NCBI GenBank assembly: GCA_022747635.1
Contig: JAKTNV010000019.1
Location: 10,327,501 to 10,391,500 of the forward strand
Length of the DNA stretch: 64,000 nt
Direction of reading: 5' to 3'
Origin: Hetaerina americana
Lineage: Eukaryota; Arthropoda; Insecta; Odonata; Calopterygidae
Below the pieces are notes generated by a model. It was not told the DNA's origin. It was given only the letters and a program-made list of their open reading frames with translations, and made no database searches. Position numbers and translations under genes: made by a program. Shown one piece after another: positions 45,931 through 57,747 of the stretch. Each line of letters starts with the position of its first letter. Position 1 is the first letter of the stretch.

Positions 45931-46190
45931 AAAGAGAGGGCATTTGCGTGAGCTATACTGGTGGGCCCTATAGATGTTCTTACGGGAGCAATAATATTTG
46001 CTACGGGTGGTGTGATAGGTCGAAGGGTAAGGGAGCCAGACGAAAGGAAGTCGCGCTGCGTCTGTTCCTCAGTAAGGCGGCTGCAAAGGCGTCTGACCAC
46101 AGTGGTGAGTTATCGTGTCACGTTAAAAACACTATTGAGGAAGACAACGGGAAACCACCTCCATTATTTATTCCACGAACCCAGGAATGA
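45931..46190 (+). mobile_element. LINE A/B family 5'UTR fragment, head-to-head with LINE C
   Basis: A plus-strand leader fragment: GGGCATTTGCGTGAGC, the GGGAGCAATAATATTTGCTA hairpin, GAGCCAGACGAAAGG, GGCGGCTGCAAAGGCGTCTG, and CACGTTAAAAACACTATTGA followed by GGGAAACCACCT. It stops just before the start codon region. It is closer in sequence to LINE A than the 35.3-kb copy is. It lies about 30 bp from LINE C but points the other way. Confidence 0.8.
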
Positions 46191-47420
46191 CACAATTATA
46201 AGTAGAAATATTTATGACTAAAACGACTCTTTATATAGTGGTTAGTTTTATTTTCCTTACTGGTGATACATTTTTCAATAATAAACTTGTTTTTTTTCAT
46301 TTTTCACTTTCGGAATTACAGTTGGTAGCCCATAGTAGGAGTGAATATGCAATGTTCTATACTTTATTGTTCGTAATCATACTGAATGGGTTCAGTATGA
46401 TACAGACTCATGCGGCGTTCAATTATTTTGAAGGCACATAAAATTAAGTTTACAACCCAAGTTCTCGACTATGCGTCTCGGCTGGACGGCGAATGTAAAA
46501 ACAGGAAATGCCGCCGCAACATTCCTTTCCTTCCCCCTCAAATGGGAAATACTAATATGTAATAATGGCCATATTGAGCGATGCTTGTAGGGAATGTAAC
46601 TCTTTTCGTCTCGGAGATTTATTGAGAGAAATAACAAACGCAGCGAACTTCTCGGGATCCCAAATGATATTTGTTCGGCGATCGCAGAGATAGGCTTTAG
46701 ATGATGTGACATGTAAAATGAAAAACATACCTGCACAACTGTAACTTAGGCTTCCCCTTGAATTTTGAGAATCCCGGTCTTTCTTTTCTCCAGCTACTGA
46801 CCAATGGCATCGCTCGAATAAAGGCTTTCAATTAATCAAGAATTGCAACTTCTTCATGGAGACTTCTTCACAATCGTTCTAAAAACCATCTGCGAACATT
46901 TTATAGTGTTATTTGCCAAATTCATGAGAAATTACGTCTTTCCTACTCCTACTATGACCAGCAAAAGTCAATAAGTTCAAACGCCTTACTTACTCTATCA
47001 GTAAATGTTGTATGACTGATTTTCAGTATTGTGAGATATTCCGATGACATTTTCGCTTCGCTAGAAAATTTCACTTTCCATTTAAAGATGGTCATATGGC
47101 TCCCACTCTAGCGCTAAGGCTAGTCAGAAGATCTTTTCGCGTGTCGCATGCTCCGGTTGGCATGGTGTCAACCTTAAATATAGCACGAGTAGTATTAGTT
47201 GTACCAACCAGTCCCTTTCATTTGACCTACTGCTTTTGATTCCACTAAAACCCTTGAATAAGATTAGCTGCCGCGGTCGATTTTAATTTCTATTTTTCTT
47301 TCTTTAAAATACTGACCGAAAATTGAGTTTGAGCGAAATTTGCATTATCTCCTGTTCCGCCGTGTTCAGTGATTCTTTGCTGACAACGTATTCGCCAGCG
47401 CTCGTGCCATTATCTCCTGG
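46191..47420. other. AT-rich DNA, nothing recognised
   Basis: No supportable gene or repeat. Confidence 0.45.
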
Positions 47421-47425
47421 CCGAG

Positions 47426-48277
47426 GTGCCGTTCGACGCTCGCCCGTGCCGCTCTTGTCTAGGCAGTTGGGGTTCGGTTCTCGGGCCAGTATTATTCAAC
47501 ATCTTCTCCCATGACATTCCCAGGAGTCATGGGAGGCACGAGGTCCTGTCACTATACGCGGACGACGCGGCGCTCCTGTGCAGCTCCCGGCGAATATCTT
47601 TCGCCGTGGAGAGGCTGCAGATCGTCGTCGACGAGCTACTTTCGTGGTATCGTCGCTGGCGGTTTGCAGTCAATGCCGGGAAAACGAAGGCAATCGTCTT
47701 CCATACCGGCAGAGGAGCGCCGACAGAAGAGGAGCTGTCGGTGAATGGAGTCACCCTTCCGTGGGAATCCGAGGTTCTCTACCTCGGAGTGCTGATGGAC
47801 CGGAAACTCCTTTGGAACGCCCAAGCGCGACGTGTCCGAGGGAAGGCCTTCGCGGCGCTTAACCGGCTTCGGCCGATTATTCGTCCGGGGGTCCTGAGCT
47901 CGGAAACGAAGCGTCGACTGTACCGAGCGTGCGTGTTGCCTGTCATCACGTACGCAGCGCCGGTATGGTCAGGAGTGCCGAAGTCTACCCTCGCTCTCAT
48001 CCAAGTGGTGCAGAACTCTGCGCTACGGTGCATCTTGGGATGCGGGCGCTACGCCCGCGTGGAAGAGATGCACCAGGACGGGAACATGGAACCTCTGAAC
48101 GTCCTTCTTCCGGAGCTGTCTCGAAGATTCTTCGAGAGGGCTGCGGATTCAGACGTCGCCACCATCCGACGCCTCGGAGAGATCCAGGTTTCAACGTGGG
48201 ACCGCTATAAGCGCCCCATTGCGAGCATGGATCGCCAAGATGCCCTCCCAGCGAAGAAGAGGCCCAGGCTTCAGTAG
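47426..48277 (+). pseudogene. Jockey-like reverse transcriptase, C-terminal part
   Basis: A 283-codon uninterrupted frame whose first dozen or so codons are probably flanking DNA. Visible blocks: GSVLGPVLFNIF (residues 16-27), the YADDAALL catalytic box with both aspartates (44-51), the FAVNAGKTKAIVF block, LYLGVLMDRKLLWN, the thumb motif RACVLPVITYAAPVWSG and the C-terminal VVQNSALRCILGC. The family's endonuclease, gag-like first frame, fingers and first palm aspartate are missing, so no active enzyme can be made. In an intact element this enzyme would copy the element's RNA at a nicked target. Confidence 0.9.
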
Positions 48278-48545
48278 CAGGGATCGCCAGAACGCCGTGA
48301 CAACGCAGAAGACGACGCCCTGCCTTAGAAGCCTAGGCGGCTGGAAAGGCAACACAGTGGAGCCCCGACCGGAGTAACGGGGGTCCGTCCACGAGAATTG
48401 GAGGCGAGCATCGACGTCAGGCGCGCATGATGACGGCCAAAATAGACGCATCGTCACTACGACCCGAAGACTACCTCTGAAGGCACCACATCTGTTGTCA
48501 TCACAGAAACAACGACTTCGCCTCAACAGAAGACTAATATTTTGG
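47445..48545 (+). mobile_element. Jockey-like LINE, 5'-truncated, open reverse-transcriptase frame
   Basis: The element starts inside the reverse-transcriptase palm at about 47460 (GSVLGPVLFNIFSHDIP) and runs through the 3'UTR to about 48545. GC content is well above the flanks on both sides, a sign of its separate origin. The coding part is annotated separately. I saw no clear poly(A) tail or target duplication, so both boundaries are approximate. The open frame points to a fairly recent insertion. Confidence 0.85.
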
Positions 48546-50644
48546 TTTTAGGTTAGTAAATGGTTTTACACTATTCATTTAATCCTCTGAATTTGATTTT
48601 TACGATTAGGAAGTTACTGATGACATCTAATCTTTAAACTCCAGTTTAACTGGAATCTTTAAGTAGGTACGGCAACGAGAACAATTTCTCTTATTCTTTA
48701 GCATGCTTTTAACTGAACGAATGATAGACATATATAGCACTTTTGCTGTTCTGAGCACTGAGAACTGCCCAGAGGAACGTATGCCATAACCAACGTGATC
48801 AAGCATGGGAATATATTTTCGGAGCTTTCTCCGTAATTCTACCATCCATGGACTTCTTTTTTTGTCACGTTTCATCGTTTTTAACACGATCTTTACTTGT
48901 GTGTTGTATCTTTTCTCCGGCACACAGCTATTTTGCTTGGTCATAATGAAGAATTAACGTTTTTGGACTATTTAGTATGTGCTTGATGTTTTAACTATTT
49001 GTTCACTGAGACTATATATTGAGTGTCAGGTAATTAGGTAACCCGACTAGGCAGGTTCTGTAAATGACGGGTCAGGAGGGAGTTACTGGAAATTTTTCAT
49101 TTATAGGTCAAAATGCTATTGCACATCCAAATATTGAATAGCATACTTATGAAATAGTGAAATATTTCTTTTTAAATAACTTGTACGCAATAGCTGTTTG
49201 CATAATTTCATCACAAAAACCATTAATAAAACTTTTGAGGGCCTCATCCATCTAACGTGAAAATAGAAACATGAATTTAAAGTGATCATTTTCCTTAGTT
49301 AATTATCCTATTCACATGTGAATACTGATGCGTCAGCAACATAAATACAACGGAGATCATATCGGCTATCAGGAAGAAGAAATGCAGTTCTTCCGGGAGT
49401 TGGAACTTCTCAATTATGCAAATTACGATAGCAAAAAATGTTCGAAACACTTTCAGGCATCTTCCGCATTTGTTCGCACAGACAGAAGAGCAATTAAGAT
49501 GGTGAGAAAGGGTCTAAAAAAATCAAAATGTTTTTTTTCCCAGATATTTTTTCAAACTGATCCGGCAGGAGATGGAGATTTATAGAAAAAAAGGCAAAAC
49601 GTTTTATTATCAGCATTTCTCTTTCACGCGAAGGCAATTCCGCTCTTTCGGACGAGACTGAAACATCCTTTAATGTCCACACTTGACTTCCAAGTAAAGT
49701 CATAACCGCTTGTACTCCCCGTTAAAAAGGCGCCGACCACTGCCCGAGGGAGGCCGGCGCTCATGAGCCATTGTTTGAGCGGACGACGCCTTCCAGCAGT
49801 CCGTATCCTCTCCAGGAAAGATGCTCCCTGAATGGGATACTAACAACCGAATGCATTTTAAGCTTGTGGATTGCATTTCCATGGAATTTCAAGGTTTTTT
49901 TGTCCCAGAGTAGGGCAAAAAAAAGCGGGCGAGGGAGGTAAATGGTGTTTTTGACACGGTCCGAGGTGCGAGGCAATGGCTACTGCAGAAGGGTTTCAAG
50001 TCGAGTTCGCAACGTCCTTCCACCGGTACTCGTAAATTATAGGCAGTTTGTTAGACATGGGCAGCTTCTAGGGTCGTGCGGTGTGACCAACTCCATTGTG
50101 GTCACTACTCACTCGAGCGCTGTTGCTTGGTACAGAGAGAGCACAATCTACATAACTTAGGTAATCCATTGCTGATCAAGACATTCAAAATGGCTCGTTC
50201 GTTCTTACAACGGCTTTATTTTTTTTTAATGAAGGAAACGACCATGGTAAGTAATTGAGAACACCAACATTATAAAATACAACGTTATTTACGGTCGGGG
50301 GAAATATGTGGGAAAAAACTTTGATATTTGTTTAACTATTTAAGAATGGTAGTGATATAATGCATAATTTATTTATTTATGCATACAACTCGCTAAAGAC
50401 CACTTTTCTTTCTAGTTATGTTATCGGTTTGTGACTTTTACCGTCTTATTTTGCGAAATAATTTCTTTATTTATATTTAATGGCTGAAAAACATATCAAT
50501 TTGAGTTTGGTCGTAGTTTTTGGCCGGAGTTGCTCTTTGTAAATCTATGGTATGATATTTTTATACAATTCGATAATTTATAGAGTACCTCAAATGCCAA
50601 AAGGTATTCAATTTTTGGTTGTCAAGTCCACGGAAGTGTGATTG
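48546..50644. other. AT-rich DNA, nothing recognised
   Basis: No supportable gene, RNA or repeat between the Jockey-like element and LINE B. Confidence 0.45.
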
Positions 50645-50783
50645 GGTTAGGGGGCGGCCATTGAGTGATGGAGTCACGTTAAAAACACTAACGAGGAAGG
50701 CATCATGAAACCACCTCAATTATTATTCCCAAGAATATACATAATGATGAGTACTACTACTCTACTTAGCGGTAGAGGAAATC

Positions 50784-51660
50784 ATGGATGAAAATAAAGA
50801 GCTGAGTACTATCGAAGAAAAATGGGAATGTATTAAGAAAGGGTTATCTAAAGCCGCAAAAGACACTATAGGAACCGTTAATGGCAAAAGGACCTGGAAA
50901 CCGTGGATTACGGATGAGATAGTTGCAGGGATAGATGAGAGGAGGAAATGGGAGGGTTTAAACAGAGAGATAGGTAGATGGAAATACAAACAGTTAAATA
51001 ATTAATTGTGGTGGGCAACAAATAAAGCAAAAGAAGCATGGTGGAAGACGCAGTGCGAGGATATGGAAAGTTTGCAGAGGAAGGGTGAAATTGGTGCGCT
51101 ATACAAGCTTGTGTAGCAAGGTTAAAACATTATAGGGAAGTTAGAAGGGATGATCTGCACTAACAGTTAGAGATAAGTTGGGTTAGATAACATTTGAGAC
51201 AGAAAACTTCCAAGAGAGATGGAAGGAATATATAGCAACACTGTATAGTAAAAAACTTATGCCGACAAGCTTGGACATAGGAAAAGAATATGGCGTAGAG
51301 AGATATGGATTAGGTCCAGGCATACTCAACTTTGAGCTAGAAAGGGCATTAAGGGAGATGAAATGAAATAAGGCCGTGGGGATAGACAACTTTCCTGCGG
51401 AACTACTAAAAGTTTTCGGAAAATGTGGGAGGAAGAGTCCATATGGACTGATTCGTAGAATATATGAGGAAGGAATCTGGTTGGAAGACTTAGTGAGTTC
51501 AGATCCCAAGCACCTATAGTTGTTCTCAGGATCATCAAAAAAAGGATAGAGAGTAAGGCAAACTATTACTTAAGGGATAATCTGTTGGGTTCAGGAAGGG
51601 GAGAGGCACACGGGATACCATTGCAATAATGAGATTATCAATCTAGAGGAATATAGAACA
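50784..51660 (+). pseudogene. LINE B linker and reverse-transcriptase fingers, broken
   Basis: The linker reads KELSTIEEKWECIKKGLSKA and TWKPWITDEIVAGIDERRKW. A later frame carries ELERALREMK-stop-NKAVGIDNFPAELLK (the conserved fingers motif around 51330-51400) and another RIIKKRIESKANYYLRDNLL (about 51526-51585). Each block is recognisable but lies in a different frame from its neighbours, showing several indels. Confidence 0.8.
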
Positions 51661-51681
51661 CAACCAGGAGGTATTTGCCTG

Positions 51682-52563
51682 TTGGTAGATTTCGAAAAAG
51701 CGTTTGATAGAGTGGATTGGGAAAAACTAATGAGTATCCTTCAGAAAATAGGAATAGATTGGAGGGAAAGGAGGCTAATCCGCAACCTGTACATGTCTCA
51801 GACTGCTCAAGTGCGAGTGGGGAACGGGGAGTCCGGATGGGCAGTGTTAGGAAGAGGTGTAAGACAGGGTTGCCCATTATCACCGTTGCTGTTCAACATG
51901 TATGCAGAGGAAATGATTAAAGAGGAATGGGGAGAACTGGATGTAGGAATGAAAGTGTGCGGGGAATTCGTAAAATCAGTTAGGTTTGCTGATGACCAAG
52001 CTTTAGTTTGTCAGTCAGCCAAGGGGCTGCAAGCATTGCTTAGTGAATTGGAAATTCAGTGCGACAGGTATGGGATGAGAATCAATATTAATAAAACAAA
52101 GGTTATGCGATTTTCTGGAAAGAAAAAGGCTAAGCTTAACATTAAAATAGGAGGGCAAAAACTAGAGCAGGTAGAACAGTTTACGTATCTCGGAAGCGTT
52201 TAGGACCAACTCGGTCAAAGTAGTAGGGACGTAAGGAGAAGAATGGCGCTAGGCAAAGAGGCTTTCGCAAGGAGGAGGGAGTTGATGACAGGGACGTTGA
52301 GTAAAGATATTAAGAAAAGACTCGTAAAAACTTTGATATGGAGCGTAGCGATGTACGGCGCGGAAACGTGGTCATTGAAGCAGGAGGATAGATGTAGGAT
52401 GGAGGCTTTTGAAATGTGGGTTTGGAGAGGAATGGAGAAGGTGAAATGGACAGAGAAGAAAACAAACGAGGAAGTACTTGGTATGGTGGGCGATGAGAGG
52501 GGTTTGCTGGGAGAAATCCTATGGAGGCAGGAAAAATGGATGAGGGGCCTATGGGCGTATTAA
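51682..52563 (+). pseudogene. LINE B reverse transcriptase palm, thumb and C-terminus
   Basis: One frame covers 294 codons with a single internal stop (TAG at 52201-52203). Key blocks are VDFEKAFDRVDW with the first catalytic aspartate (D3), RQGCPLSPLLFNMY (residues 61-74), the FADDQAL box with the other two aspartates (102-108), INKTKVMRFSG, and EQFTYLGSV just before the stop. After it come the thumb/connection (TLIWSVAMYGAETWSLK) and FEMWVWRGMEKVKW. FADD in place of YADD is common in this group. All three catalytic aspartates are present, but upstream breaks and the internal stop mean no full protein. Confidence 0.9.
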
Positions 52564-52812
52564 TCGGTCGTGGAATGCTGAAGACTGTAATTGAGGGGAG
52601 CATGTTAGGCATTGGAGGAAAGGGCAGGAACAGGATAGGGATGTTGGATGGGCTAAAGGGAGGAAGGAAGTACTCAGAGATGAAGAGGGGCTTGATGCAG
52701 AGGAGGTTGTTGCAGTGAGTTTTGTTTTGTTAGGAGTCACAAAATATTTATTTGGAAGGTGTGTCATCCAAAACCTACCTTAACTTATACATTTCTTATT
52801 AATAATAATGAT

Positions 52813-53985
52813 GTGGTTACCTTTTTTCCAACGTTTGAAGGAAGTTTAAGACTACCAAACTTAAAAATATTTATATTTACTTATCGAACGAAGCCAATGG
52901 ATTTTCCTTGGCAATATGTTTGAAACAAGTTTTCTTTTATTTAATAAATTTCGTGGACATAGGCATTAATACGATAACATTGGCTAACATTTGTAAGACT
53001 TTGTTCAAAGAAAAAATTTTTTAATCTTATTAATCTTCTTTATAACCTAAAGCTACTGGCAATATGTAGTTAGAATCGCCGCTAGCGTAGTAACAGTGGG
53101 CATCACTTTATAAGAATAACCTTAAATGCGTGAAATTTGTCTTTAAACAATTCATTGTAACGAGTGTTTTCTCAATTTTCTTACTCAACCTTTCTTTTAT
53201 CAATTGTCTCCTTCTTCTGGCAGCTTCTTTACCCAGCGCAATTCTTTTTATGTCTCCGGTACTCCATCCATCTTGGTCCAATGTACTTCCAAGTAATAAT
53301 TGTAGTGCTGTATGTTAGCCATTTTTCACTTATTCCTTTTATAACAGCAAAATTTATTTGCTGAAGCAGGAGTACAATTTTTAGACGGCAGAAAATATTT
53401 GCATACGGTCGGTTTCCTCCTATAAACGTGTTACGTAGCTAGTTTCAAAAATAATGTTTTATTTAATTTGCAGTATTTTAAATATTCTTAAATTTTATTT
53501 AACTTCTGGGAAATCCCCTTTCTTTTGGGTTTCATCAAATCGGGTGCCATTAAAAAGACATTTGAATTAATTAAAAATGACTTAGTAACAGTGGATAGAG
53601 TTAACTATGTACTGTAATAGTCGTTTTCAAAATTTTGATAATTGATGCACCATTCTTTTCATATAGACTCATCGAGGAAATAATTGTTTATAGGCTCACA
53701 CGCTTATATCAAACAAGCATTTAACCAAATTGTTACTAGGTTGGGAACATTGCGCATAAATTCGCTCAGGGATAAACACTTCTGCTAAAAATAACTCTCC
53801 GATATTTTACATTCTAGCGTAATTAATCCCCTCATGCGGAGAGCTGTTAATCATTAACTCCTTTTAATGGAGCGATCAACATTGAGAATCGACCAGGATA
53901 TGTACTTAAAACTTTTGATGTCGGACAGTAGGAGTTTGCCATCAGTGTTTGCGTACCTTTCGCAATTAATTTAATTGCTCCGACT
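52813..53985. other. AT-rich DNA, nothing recognised
   Basis: No supportable feature. Confidence 0.45.
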
Positions 53986-54420
53986 CGTTCATGCATGGGA
54001 TATTTTCCGTGCGAGCAATTTATGGCCGATTCCCTCCCTCCCCTCTCTGCCTTCGACCCTTAGCGTCGTCTCACAGCTGTCGCATTGGCGGCGAGTACTT
54101 TCTCTCAATTGAATCCGACTTCTTCCTTCCCCATTCCTTCCCTTGCCTCCATAGCCACGGCCGGCCTTTATTCGTTCCTCGTAGCAGTTTGATTCCTGCG
54201 TCGCGCAAATTAATTTCCGTTCCTTCACTCCGCTTCCTCCCCGTCGTGGGTGTTCTTTCCCCGCCTCCCTCCCTCCCACTTGCTGCCCGGGTGACAGGGA
54301 GTCAATCCCTGCCACTGCTTGCTCGCTTCTGTTTCCCATCCCCCGCCCTCCCTTGCCTCTGCCGAACGCACGCATCCATTCCACATGAATTTGAGCCCAG
54401 TTTTCGACCCGCCCGGTGAT
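53986..54420. other. GC- and pyrimidine-rich patch
   Basis: CT-rich on the plus strand with CpGs. Two long frames cover the same DNA on opposite strands (142 codons plus, 131 codons minus), both of low-complexity composition. I take neither as a gene. Confidence 0.4.
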
Positions 54421-56540
54421 ATTCTGCCGTCATTTTTATTATCATCCGGTAGTGCTTTATTCTTGTCAACGGTATTCAATAATTCAGTAATATTTACAAT
54501 CTTTCCGTTTTGAACTTTATATCTGTTAATATTAAACCTTAGAGGCTTTTATTTTCATATTTTAAACATGTCAAACCATTTATCTTAATGGAAAACTTAA
54601 GAATCGAAAGCCGATGTCACAATGCCATCCATTTATTTAAATTGCAAGGTCGGGAGTCTGATAAAGTTGTTTTCGTTCTTCAAGGGAGAATTAAAGAAGG
54701 ATTGGATAAAAAATACTAAGTTGTAGCAAGTGAATTTCCGTAGGTTGTTGTAAGAAATGATGCGACTATTATTAGGTCAATTTATGAAATTTATAGCTGT
54801 GACTTTGCAAATACATTTCGTTTTGGAAGTAGGTATTTGATTATAAGATAAGAATCACATAGAAATAAGCCAAGCTCTAGGGTACTCATATTATTTGTGC
54901 CAATAGCATTGCTTCATTTTCCTTACTATTCAGACTGTCGTATCCACGTCATAATGACCACTCTTTTCAGGCACACAAGGATTTCAGTGAATACTTTCCG
55001 TAGTTTGTAATGACTATTTGCTGTTAATTTTCCTCCTTATTTTTGACTTTATCAGATCACCATTTTACAGTCTGCAACCTGAAGCTGACGTTATATTAAG
55101 TATTTTAAGGGTTGCTTGTATGGCGACGCAGTAAACATATTACGTTCATTTCTCCCTTCCGATCATACTTTGCTAGCCGCTACGCGTAAATTTAAATTTT
55201 AAAGACGCTTTTTTTAATGATCTGGAACAATTAAAGAAAATATGTCGCAATTACTTACCGTTACTCCTGCATGCTCTCAAAAAGCCTGCGTCGCGGCACT
55301 TAACCTTCTTTTTTGTGTTGATCAAACTGTGCAAATTAAGAATGAGTGTACAGAGCCAGTTATCAGTTGCATAGTCTATTTCTATTGCTTACTTTTGGTG
55401 GTACATTCTGCAAATATTAAATCTCTTAGTGTCCCAATTATACCCAAAGATGTCTTGTATTTTGCTGTAGCATGGATTTTAATTTAATTTCAAGAAAGTT
55501 CTCCACGACAATTGGGGTAATTCCAGTGTATATTTTCCATGAAGATCACAATCCTTTGTTGTGATAAAATATATCGTGAATATAGCAACCCTGCTTTAAA
55601 AATTATTGAATTACCTATTGCTTATGTTGAGCCAAATATGTTTTTAGAGATTAGCTTTTCAGAGTATATTCTAGCTAATGAGAAACAGAATTTCTTCGTT
55701 TTTGGTCCCAGAATTATTTTTCCGACCAAAATTGCAATCAAATAAAATACATTTGGAAAAAATCAGTCTAAGTAGACCTAATATACCAGAATTTTTATTC
55801 TTATAAAATTTCTTCCCCGTAAATTCTGGGCGCCAGGGTGATATTGAAAGATTGCGAGAATTCAATATGATTCTCGATGATTCGTGTTTCTCATTCCAAT
55901 CCCTTCAAAAAAACTGACTGAATCCCGATCGCCTCCCTGATTGTTCGATTCAATGGCGTGGGTCTTCTTTATAATAACGATAAACTAGGCATTCATAACT
56001 TTAAGGGATCATCAATCTATCATGATAAATAATATTGTTTTCCACCTGCGATGCCCTTACTGTCCAGGATTTCATAGGAATTGGGACATGATTACGTTAA
56101 AATGACGCGAGCAATGCCGCAGGAGTTCTAGACCTCACTCACAAATAAAATATGGAGATTTGAAGTGAAAATAATTTAATATGAACACAGATTTTGAGCA
56201 CGGATACCATTAATTTCTGTACTTGATGATAATGCATGCCTCACTAAATCAACCTATCAATAAGTTTTCCGTATTTTTCATCCATGAATGAAGACATGGG
56301 TAAAAAGAGGTGTATGGAGTTAAAAATGATTTCTTTCAGTGTATTATTTTAGGTGATTTAGTGCCACGTCAGTTGGGGCTTGGAAATGCTATCTTAATCC
56401 TTAATCTCCATCAAAAATCAACTTTTCTCAGTAGGATACTGTAAATAATTCATCCTATGGCGGAAATCGGGGGTTAAATATTCCAGGAAGTCAAGGCAAA
56501 GGATTTTCCCCTGGCGAATACACATGTTTATTTGTCGGGG
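54421..56540. other. AT-rich DNA, nothing recognised
   Basis: No supportable gene, RNA or repeat. Confidence 0.45.
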
Positions 56541-57065
56541 ATGTAAAGAAAAAAAAATTCAGATAGAATCTAGGACTCAGCAGTCTCTTTGCACCTGGCG
56601 GAACACCACGGCATCAAAACAGGGCTGCCTAGGATTTCGCGGAATACCTCCCCTACCCATAGCTCTGTCAATATCGCACGTATCCACTAGCCTTCACTTC
56701 GATTTTCGCGAGAGCAGTTCCTTTGCTCTTTTCCATCCTCTTCCTGTTGCTCCCTCAACGTCTCAGCGTCTTCCCTCCCCTAAACTCCGCGCACGCAAAC
56801 GAGTGCATCAGCCAAGACCTGCATTACCTCTCGCCACCAATCACAATCAGAGACACAGGCTACGCGGACCAATCCCTCTCTTTCCACGCATTCCGGGAAG
56901 GACTCGGCCGCGCAGCGAAGGGCGGAATCGCTGGCGCTCTCTCCGCAAGGGAGATATGCGTTCGCTCTCGTAAGGAAGTGCACTCATCATTGCCTTTGAA
57001 CGAGAGTCCGTGGGCAATTCTTCCTCCGCGCTAATCCGCCTAGGCTGTTCCCTCCCTCCCTCCGC
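56541..57065. other. GC/CpG-rich patch
   Basis: CpG-rich sequence with overlapping plus-strand frames of 149 and 103 codons and a minus-strand one of 67. None shows a known domain. It could be a regulatory island. Confidence 0.4.
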
Positions 57066-57739
57066 TCCTCCGCATTTAAATCTTTAGAAAGCTAATTAAA
57101 TTGTGCGTTTTTTAACCTCCATGGGACAAGTCGGTACTGTGGATGCGAGGTGCGAGCGATGAAAGTTATTAGAAGATCTAGCGACGAACATGCTACGATA
57201 GGAAAGGTGATAAATCACCATGCCAGCGAAATAACCGGATAATTACAGCATAACAACGACACGTGCGATAATTCCATCTATTCACAAGTGAATGGTATCG
57301 ATTAATGAATGAAAGAGTAGTACTAATAATTTCAGGAAATGACGTAAGAGGACGCAAAAAATGTACATTTTATCTCCCATTTATATTTTGGGAAATGGGC
57401 TTTTAATCACTCTAGCTGGCCGTAAAATGATTTTAGAAATCCTCCGCTAAGGTAATTTGCACATGCGGCCAGTCAGCTAGGTTCGACGAGAAGGTTTCAC
57501 GAAGCGGTCTGTCTCTCGAGCGAGTTATTTCCAGCCTCTCCAATTGGCTTCTGATCGTATTCCAACGCACACTCTTCCTTGTATTATCTCATACAATATC
57601 ATGCTTACGGTATTTTTATGCCATATTTTTCGTCACTCCAATTGGATCATTTAGGTTTTTATCCAACCAGCTGAAAATGTTCTGCTTTCATGATGACTAA
57701 TGACATTTGACTAACCGATTCTTGTCTAATCAATGATTC
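57066..57739. other. Unique DNA, nothing recognised
   Basis: No supportable feature. Confidence 0.45.
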
Positions 57740-57747
57740 GAATATTC

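Larger units (their letters stand above)
50645..52812 (+). mobile_element. LINE B: non-LTR retrotransposon lacking endonuclease
   Basis: The order is: end of the 5'UTR (50645-50740, with GTCACGTTAAAAACACTAAC and AAACCACCTCAATTATTATT), a TACTACTACT junction, the linker (50784-51005), a broken reverse-transcriptase region (51020-52563), C-terminal remains (to about 52720), and a 3'UTR with an AATAATAATGATG tail ending near 52812. Compared with LINE A, about 1 kb that should encode the endonuclease is absent between 50740 and 50775. Several stops and frameshifts interrupt the remainder. The tail and 3'UTR match LINE A. Confidence 0.88.

Noticed and set aside
53986..54420. 142-codon plus and 131-codon minus frames
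   Set aside because: They overlap on opposite strands in pyrimidine-rich DNA and have Ser/Pro- and Gly/Arg-rich composition typical of such tracts.
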